Assembly (NCBI GenBank): GCA_035652095.1
Contig: DASREM010000021.1
Location: 62,001-126,000 of the forward strand
Source: DASREM01 sp035652095
Lineage (GTDB): Bacteria > Acidobacteriota > Terriglobia > Terriglobales > Acidobacteriaceae
Length of the DNA: 64,000 nucleotides
Direction of reading: 5' to 3'
Part shown: piece by piece, positions 58,699 through 64,000 of the stretch
Numbering within the stretch: position 1 is the first letter of the stretch
Layout of the letters: every line of letters starts with the position of its first letter
Position numbers and translations under genes: made by a program
The notes under the pieces: model-generated
The model's database searches: none
Told to the model about the DNA's origin: nothing
Seen by the model: the letters and a program-made list of their open reading frames with translations, nothing else

Positions 58699-60630
58699 AT
58701 GAATCCTCGGCTCGTTGCCATCGTCGGAACGATGAAGGGTAAAACCTTTGAGCTCAGTGAGCGGGAAACGCTCATCGGGCGCGATCCCTCCAATCACATC
58801 TGGGCGTCGGACCCGGCGCTCTCCCGCAAGCATTGCGCCCTCACCCTCGACAACGGTTCTGTCTGGTTGCGGGACCTCGGCAGCTACAACGGCACCCACG
58901 TGAATGGGGTCAAGATTGAGCAGCACGAATTGCAGTCGCAGGACCAGATCGGGGTAGGAGATTCGGTCTTTGTCTTTGTCCTAGGTCATGAGGAGGTGCG
59001 GCCCCGGGCCGAAGTGGAATTCACCGAAACCGGTGAACTAGGCAACGTCCCGGTGCTGCTGCAGGAAAAAGATGCCATCTACCTGCATCCCGAGACCGTG
59101 GCTCCCGGACCGCACAACACTCGCGCCACCCGCGATCTGAACTGGCTGCTTAAGGTTGCCAAAGACATCGGGAACATCCGCGACCCGGAGTCGTTGCAGT
59201 GGCAACTCCTGGGGATGGTCTTCGACGTGGTCCCTGCCGAGCGCGCCGCCATTCTGCAACTCGATTCCAAAACCGGGCAAGCCGAAAGCACGGTCGCCTG
59301 GGACCGTCTCAGCGGTCCGGGAGAAATCTTCAAAGTCAGCCGCTCGGTGCTACGCAAGGTGTGCGACGAAAAGGCCGGACTGCTGGTGAAAGACATCGCC
59401 AGCGACAGCAGCCTGTCCGCCGTACAAACTTTGGCCACCTTGCAGGTGCATTCCCTGCTCTGCGTGCCGTTGATGATGCAGAACCGTGTGTCGGGCGCGA
59501 TTTACCTCGACAGCCGCAGCAGTTCCGCGGTATTCGACGAAAACCACCTCCAGGTGATGACGGCCGTTGCCTGCATCACCAGCCTGGCCCTGGAAAACGC
59601 GCGGCACTGGCAGCGCCTCGAGGAAGAAAACCGCCTGCTGCGCGCCGAGATCAGCGTCCAGCACAACATGGTCGGCGAAAGCCCGCGCATGCGCCAGATC
59701 TACGAAGTGATCCGGCGCGTGGCTCCAACCGATTCCACGGTACTGATCCAGGGCGAAAGCGGCACCGGAAAAGAACTCGTCGCCAATGCGATTCACCGCA
59801 ACAGCCCGCGCGCGTCCCGACCCTTTGTCGCGTTGAACTGCGCCGCTATTACCGAAACCCTGCTCGAAAGCGAAATGTTCGGGCACGAGAAGGGCGCCTT
59901 CACCGGTGCGGTGGCGCGCAAGCAGGGCAAGATCGAAGTTGCCGAGGGCGGGACCCTGTTCCTCGACGAGATTGGCGAGCTTGCCCCCGCGCTTCAAGCA
60001 AAGCTGCTGCGCGTGCTCCAGGAGCTCGAGTTCGAGCGCGTCGGGGGGACGCGGCCGATCAAGGCCAACGTGCGCGTGGTTGCGGCGACCAACAAGAACC
60101 TGCAGCAACTGGTGAACAACGGAGCCTTTCGCGGCGACCTCTACTACCGGCTCAATGTGGTATCGCTCACCATGCCGGCGCTGCGCGAGCGGCGCGAAGA
60201 CCTGCCCGCGCTGGTGGACCACTTCATCACCAAGATCAGCCGTAAATTCAAAATCCCGCTCAAGTCGCTTTCCCCGGAAGCGCGCGCCTGCCTGGTCGGC
60301 TACGACTGGCCCGGAAACGTCCGCGAGTTGGAAAACGCCATTGAGCGCGCCCTGGTGTTGGGCACGGCCGAGTCAATCCTGTTGGAGGACTTGCCGGAAG
60401 ACATTCTGGAAGCGGCTACGCCCGCGCAGGTTCCAGCCTCCGGATTCCTGGGCGCGGTCAAGGACAGCAAGCGCCAGCTAATTGTCCAGGCCTTGCAGCG
60501 GGCGAACGGCAATTACATTGAAGCCGCGAAAATCCTCGGCCTGCATCCCAATTCGCTGCTGCGCCTGATCCGCAATCTCAATTTAAAAGGCGCAGTGAAG
60601 CCGGGCAGCGCGGCCGTAGAGTCCGCTTAA
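58699..60630 (+). CDS. FHA-GAF-AAA+-Fis sigma54-dependent transcription activator
   Basis: A 643-residue enhancer-binding protein. FHA domain (about 5-95: LIGRDPSNHIWASDPALSRK then HCAL) binding phospho-threonine. GAF domain (about 140-300). AAA+ ATPase with Walker A GESGTGKE, sigma54 loop GHEKGAFTGAVARKQGKIEV and Walker B GTLFLDEIGE. C-terminal Fis HTH (NYIEAAKILGLHPNSLLRLI). The FHA domain links it to Ser/Thr kinases, of which three are encoded in this window. ATG 58699 begins the FHA domain. Confidence 0.94.
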   Translation: MNPRLVAIVGTMKGKTFELSERETLIGRDPSNHIWASDPALSRKHCALTLDNGSVWLRDLGSYNGTHVNGVKIEQHELQSQDQIGVGDSVFVFVLGHEEVRPRAEVEFTETGELGNVPVLLQEKDAIYLHPETVAPGPHNTRATRDLNWLLKVAKDIGNIRDPESLQWQLLGMVFDVVPAERAAILQLDSKTGQAESTVAWDRLSGPGEIFKVSRSVLRKVCDEKAGLLVKDIASDSSLSAVQTLATLQVHSLLCVPLMMQNRVSGAIYLDSRSSSAVFDENHLQVMTAVACITSLALENARHWQRLEEENRLLRAEISVQHNMVGESPRMRQIYEVIRRVAPTDSTVLIQGESGTGKELVANAIHRNSPRASRPFVALNCAAITETLLESEMFGHEKGAFTGAVARKQGKIEVAEGGTLFLDEIGELAPALQAKLLRVLQELEFERVGGTRPIKANVRVVAATNKNLQQLVNNGAFRGDLYYRLNVVSLTMPALRERREDLPALVDHFITKISRKFKIPLKSLSPEARACLVGYDWPGNVRELENAIERALVLGTAESILLEDLPEDILEAATPAQVPASGFLGAVKDSKRQLIVQALQRANGNYIEAAKILGLHPNSLLRLIRNLNLKGAVKPGSAAVESA

Positions 60631-60980
60631 GAGCGTTCCGCCCTTAGCGGCCCGTTTCAATCCCATGGGCATGGACGGATCAGTGAGAGTCGGGCGACTC
60701 CGGGCTAACCATTCGGCTCCTGTTTTGTTAACACTTCGGTTAGTGAGAGCGGAGCTTCCTCCCCGGGTCACTGTTCTGGCTCACGATGGGAGCACGGTTT
60801 TCAATTACTTACCAACTCCGCGTCGTCCGGGAAATCTCCCTGCCTGTTGGCATCGAAGTTGCTCTTCCATTGGGCATTGAGCGTGAAACAACCATAGAGG
60901 GGCAGGACTGAAAGGGCGCCCCGCAGCGGCGCCCTTTTTTTCACACTATGAATCTGGAAGCGATCACTCTGGGAAATTCG
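60631..60980 (+). other. Intergenic region with a short ORF directly before a terminator
   Basis: Three hundred and fifty bases with several inverted repeats (GAGTCGGGCGACTC near 60688; TTAACACTTCGGTTAG near 60728). A 41-codon frame (60786-60911, MGARFSITYQLRVVREISLP and following) ends just before a strong terminator. It could be a small protein or a structured non-coding RNA; evidence is weak. Confidence 0.35.
60914..60941 (+). terminator. Intrinsic terminator
   Basis: GGGCGCC/GGCGCCC, a 7-bp stem with a seven-base loop, followed by seven T's. It ends a plus-strand transcript from the sigma54 activator or from the unknown transcript in the preceding 280 bases. Confidence 0.85.
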
Positions 60981-61202
60981 ATGGCGAAGCCGACCCTGCG
61001 CAGGATTGAGCAAGAGTGTCATTTTGGCGGTTTCTGTTCGGAGTGCGCCATGGTGTTCATCCGCCCCTGGCGCGCCAATGACAAAGACAGCGAGAAGGCG
61101 GTCCGAGAGCAGTTCCTCGAACATTTGCACCATCAACATGCCGTTCGGCGTCCCAAGGTCCCTTCGGCTTTGACCTCGTCGCGCAAGCCCAGGCCAGACT
61201 AG
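60981..61202 (+). CDS. Small putative zinc-binding protein
   Basis: A 73-residue protein beginning MAKPTLRRIEQECHFGGFCS. C-x-x-C in FCSECAMVF and HLHHQH further on resemble a zinc-binding arrangement. I recall similar short acidobacterial proteins (C..C...F and H...H). The ATG at 60981 is preferred over 60948. No function known. Confidence 0.55.
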   Translation: MAKPTLRRIEQECHFGGFCSECAMVFIRPWRANDKDSEKAVREQFLEHLHHQHAVRRPKVPSALTSSRKPRPD

Positions 61203-61299
61203 CGGCTTGCGGATAACTGCCAACCTCCTATAATGCCTGCGCCGGGCTGCGCGCCTTTCGTCGGCAAGTTCTTCGCGTATATACCGCCCGGACTCTTGC

Positions 61300-64000
61300 A
61301 TGTTGAACACCGGCACCAAACTCGGTCCATATGAAATCGTGTCTCCGCTGGGCGCAGGCGGCATGGGCGAGGTGTACCGCGCGCGCGATACGCGTCTGGA
61401 GCGCTCGGTAGCGATCAAGGTCCTCTCCAGCCAGGTTTCCGCAGATTCGGATTTGAAACAGCGGTTCGAGCGCGAGGCGCGCACCATTTCTGCGCTGCAA
61501 CATCCGCATATCTGCACCCTGCACGATGTAGGCCACCAGGACGGAATCGATTACCTGGTGATGGAGTACCTGGAAGGCGAGACGCTGGCCGACAGGCTGA
61601 AACGCGGTCCGCTTGCCTTGGAGCAGACGGTGAGAATCGCGGTGGAGGTCTGCGACGCGCTGGAGAAGGCACACCGGCAAGGCATTGTGCATCGCGACTT
61701 GAAGCCGGGCAACATCATGCTGACTAAGGCGGGCGCGAAGCTGATGGATTTCGGCCTGGCGAAATCGTTGTCCATCGCGGGAATGGGCAGTGCGGAATCG
61801 CATTTGACGCCTTCGACTCCGACCATGAACATGTCCATGCTTTCTTCCCCTGCCGGACCACTCACGCAGCGGGGAATGATCGTGGGAACGTTTCAATACA
61901 TGGCGCCCGAGTCGTTGCAGGGTCAGCCGGCGGACGCGCGCAGCGATATCTTCAGCCTGGGTTGCGTCCTGTACGAGATGATCACCGGCCGGCGCGCATT
62001 TGAAGGAAAGAGCCAGCTTAGCGTGTTGGCGGCAATCCTCGACCGCGAACCGGAGCCGATCCGTGCAGCACAGCCGATGACGCCGCCCGAACTCGAACGC
62101 GTCGTGGAAACCTGCCTGGCGAAGGACCCTGATGCGCGGTGGCAGAGCGCAGGCGATGTGGGACGTCAGCTACGCTGGATCACGAACGCGCCTGCCAGGA
62201 CCGCGGCGGTTCCAGCTTCCGGAGACAAGAAGCAGCGCGCGATTGCCATCGCCCTTGCCGCTGTGATGGTCGTAGCGCTCGCATGGCTCACATACGGATA
62301 CCTGAATCGTCCGGCCGCGCGCGCCGTGCGCGCCTCCATTCTCCCGCCTGAGAATGCCACCTTCGATTTCGTGGGAGACTTCGCTTCCCCACCCGCGCTT
62401 TCTCCTGACGGCACTCATGTCATTTTTGGGGCGCGCCGTGAAAAGGAAGCTACTGCGTTGTGGATACGCAGTCTCGAAACTGGAGTTGCAGAGAAATTAT
62501 CGGGAACAGAAGGCGGGTACTCTCCTTTCTGGTCACCCGACAGCCGTGCGATTGGGTTCTTCTCCAGTGACGGCAAGCTCAAGAAAATCGCGGCATCCGG
62601 AGGGCCGGCAGCCACGCTGGCGGATGCCCCCAACGCGCGCGGTGGAACCTGGAATTCGAACAACCTGATCCTGTTTGCGCCCGATTACCGTAGCGGCATC
62701 TGGAAGGTCTCAGGAAGCGGCGGGACCGCGTCCCCGGTCACCACCGTCGACCCGGCGAAACATACCACCCATCGCTGGCCCGCGTTCCTTCCCGACGGCA
62801 AGCACTTCCTGTATTTCGCAACCCACCACTCCGGCGGCGCCCGCGAGCAGAATGGCGTTTACCTCGGCTCGCTGGATTCCAAAGAAAGCAAGCTGGTGAT
62901 GGCGTCGGACTCGGATGCGCAATACGCGGCGGGGAACCTGATCTTCCACAACCAGAGTGTGCTGATGGCCCAGGCGTTCGATCCCGGATCCAGCACGCTG
63001 TCGGGAGATCCGGTCACCATCGCCGAAGATGTGCAATACGACACTGGAACCTGGCGTACCAGCTTCAGCGTTAGTGAAAACGGCGTCCTGGTGTACGAAC
63101 CCGATCCCAACAAGGCGTCGAACGTCACCATCGGCCTGACCTGGATGGACCGCACCGGAAAAGTGGTCGGCCAGGTCAGTGAGCCGGATTCCTACAAGGC
63201 AGCAGTTCTGTCGCCCGATGGGAAGAAGCTTGCTGTATCGGTCGGGGACCCGAAAGCGGACATCTGGGTCCTCGATCTGCAACGCAATCTGCGCACCCGC
63301 GTTACCTTCGATCCCGCAACGCACTTGACCGCCGCATGGTCTCCGGATGGCCAGAAGCTCGCCTATTCGACGCAAGCCGGAACCTTTGGGGCATCTATTC
63401 ACGTGAAAGATGCCAACGGTGGGGGCGAGGATGAGTTGCTGATTTCGCCGCCGACACCGACCGGTGGAGTGATCGCTCCACAATGGTCCTCCGATGGCCG
63501 GTACATGGTCTATCACCAGCAGGAGGGTCCGGTGGGCGCCACCACGCAGGCGGTGGACCTGAAAGGCGATCGCAAGCCGTTCACGGTGGTCAAGCCGGAA
63601 GCGCGGCAAGCCAGCGTGGTGCATCACCGGCTCTCGCCGGATGGAAAATGGTTAGCGTACAGTTCCACCGATTCCGGGCGGGAAGAAATTTACATGACCA
63701 GGTTTCCCAGCGGAAGCGGACGCTGGCAGATTTCCCGCAACGGCGGAACATGCCCCATCTGGCGCGGGGACGGCAAGGAACTCTACTATTACGGCGGCAA
63801 CAGCACGATCGAGGCTGTCGAGATCAACGCTGTAGGAGTAAATCTGGAAGTGGGCGAGTCCCGTTCCCTGTTCCCGGCTCGCAGAATTTTTCCTCTTGGC
63901 AATCCGTTCGATGTCAGTCCCGACGGCAAGAAATTTCTGTTGATGATGCCGCCACCGGGATCGCAGGCCCCCATGACCCTGGTGGTGAACTGGACCAACG
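61300..64000 (+). CDS. Ser/Thr protein kinase with PD40/TolB-like C-terminal propeller (3' end cut by window)
   Basis: At least 900 residues, frame open to the window end. The kinase domain (about 9-275) has LGAGGMGEVYRARDTRLERS, the ATP Lys at 40, HRDLKPGNIM at 131-140, DFG at 150-152 and GTFQYMAPESLQGQ. A transmembrane helix is at about 313-334 (AIAIALAAVMVVALAWLTYG). The outer part is a six- to seven-bladed PD40/TolB-like propeller with repeats such as ALSPDGTHVIF, FWSPDSRAIGFF, AWSPDGQKLAYS and RLSPDGKWLAYS. The last visible residues (MTLVVNWTN) match the usual family end, so only a few residues are missing. Confidence 0.93.
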   Translation, partial: MLNTGTKLGPYEIVSPLGAGGMGEVYRARDTRLERSVAIKVLSSQVSADSDLKQRFEREARTISALQHPHICTLHDVGHQDGIDYLVMEYLEGETLADRLKRGPLALEQTVRIAVEVCDALEKAHRQGIVHRDLKPGNIMLTKAGAKLMDFGLAKSLSIAGMGSAESHLTPSTPTMNMSMLSSPAGPLTQRGMIVGTFQYMAPESLQGQPADARSDIFSLGCVLYEMITGRRAFEGKSQLSVLAAILDREPEPIRAAQPMTPPELERVVETCLAKDPDARWQSAGDVGRQLRWITNAPARTAAVPASGDKKQRAIAIALAAVMVVALAWLTYGYLNRPAARAVRASILPPENATFDFVGDFASPPALSPDGTHVIFGARREKEATALWIRSLETGVAEKLSGTEGGYSPFWSPDSRAIGFFSSDGKLKKIAASGGPAATLADAPNARGGTWNSNNLILFAPDYRSGIWKVSGSGGTASPVTTVDPAKHTTHRWPAFLPDGKHFLYFATHHSGGAREQNGVYLGSLDSKESKLVMASDSDAQYAAGNLIFHNQSVLMAQAFDPGSSTLSGDPVTIAEDVQYDTGTWRTSFSVSENGVLVYEPDPNKASNVTIGLTWMDRTGKVVGQVSEPDSYKAAVLSPDGKKLAVSVGDPKADIWVLDLQRNLRTRVTFDPATHLTAAWSPDGQKLAYSTQAGTFGASIHVKDANGGGEDELLISPPTPTGGVIAPQWSSDGRYMVYHQQEGPVGATTQAVDLKGDRKPFTVVKPEARQASVVHHRLSPDGKWLAYSSTDSGREEIYMTRFPSGSGRWQISRNGGTCPIWRGDGKELYYYGGNSTIEAVEINAVGVNLEVGESRSLFPARRIFPLGNPFDVSPDGKKFLLMMPPPGSQAPMTLVVNWTN

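Noticed and set aside
60801..61517. 238-residue minus-strand frame
   Set aside because: Runs across a plus-strand terminator and into the kinase gene; no features.
1..64000. tRNA, rRNA, transposase, integrase or phage genes
   Set aside because: None seen by reading the intergenic stretches and protein frames; absence of short or degenerate copies cannot be excluded without a dedicated search.

Overview
The window looks like chromosomal DNA of an Acidobacteriota bacterium, probably class Terriglobia (Koribacter-like). This is inferred from the GC-rich coding bias, the family repertoire (large Ser/Thr kinases with TPR or PD40-like sensor parts, PilZ-TonB fusion, CarD, FHA-GAF-sigma54 activator, acidobacterial small proteins) and the repeat vocabulary between genes. 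It is densely coded on both strands. I saw no rRNA, tRNA, CRISPR array, transposase or prophage gene.

Layout. 1-5 kb: a benzoate-CoA ligase-type enzyme cut by the window edge, a PilZ-TonB fusion, a short coiled-coil protein, a membrane-anchored GcvH-like protein and a LuxR-type regulator with a degenerate receiver. 5.4-16.4 kb: one unbroken exopolysaccharide operon (OPX export protein, Wzz/GumC-type co-polymerase, Walker-A-less BY-kinase homologue, priming sugar transferase, tiny basic ORF, Wzy/ligase-type protein, Wzx-type flippase, GT4 glycosyltransferase, double GT4 glycosyltransferase). 16.7-18.0 kb: ahpC-ahpD peroxide defence behind a Fur/PerR-like box. 18.1-21.5 kb: dTDP-L-rhamnose operon rfbBACD, probably supplying the polysaccharide. 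21.5-26.9 kb: small membrane proteins, an ECF sigma factor-protein kinase pair, a TPR protein with hemA, and a CheY-like regulator.

27.3-33.4 kb: a c-type cytochrome followed by a three-subunit molybdenum hydroxylase of the xanthine dehydrogenase/aldehyde oxidoreductase family with a Tat signal on its FeS subunit, a small Cys-rich protein and a lectin-like/LssY_C exported protein. 33.5-43.9 kb: a 945-residue kinase-TPR protein, secreted DUF1326 and other exported proteins, a GAF protein with a C-terminal membrane anchor, an exported acetamidase/formamidase-like protein, an ArsB/NhaD-type permease, an HTH protein, and a divergent EamA exporter/CGNR regulator pair. 44.1-46.7 kb: a three-gene redox module (GcvH-like without the lipoyl lysine, four-cluster ferredoxin, NrfD/HybB membrane protein) closed by a strong terminator. 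Its first gene has a paralogue at 3.4 kb. 46.7-64 kb: housekeeping and envelope genes (ruvX, AI-2E transporter, CarD, greA, CDP-alcohol phosphatidyltransferase, isoaspartyl peptidase, exported phosphoesterase, TMEM175-like channel, histone H1-like protein, MltD-like transglycosylase), an FHA-GAF-AAA+-Fis sigma54 activator, and a kinase with a PD40-like C-terminus that runs off the end.

Most promising unusual points: the lysine-less GcvH-like/ferredoxin/NrfD module, a helical insert inside the molybdenum subunit, a pseudo-receiver regulator next to the polysaccharide operon, and three phased TGTCAG repeats upstream of the exported protein at 47.3 kb.
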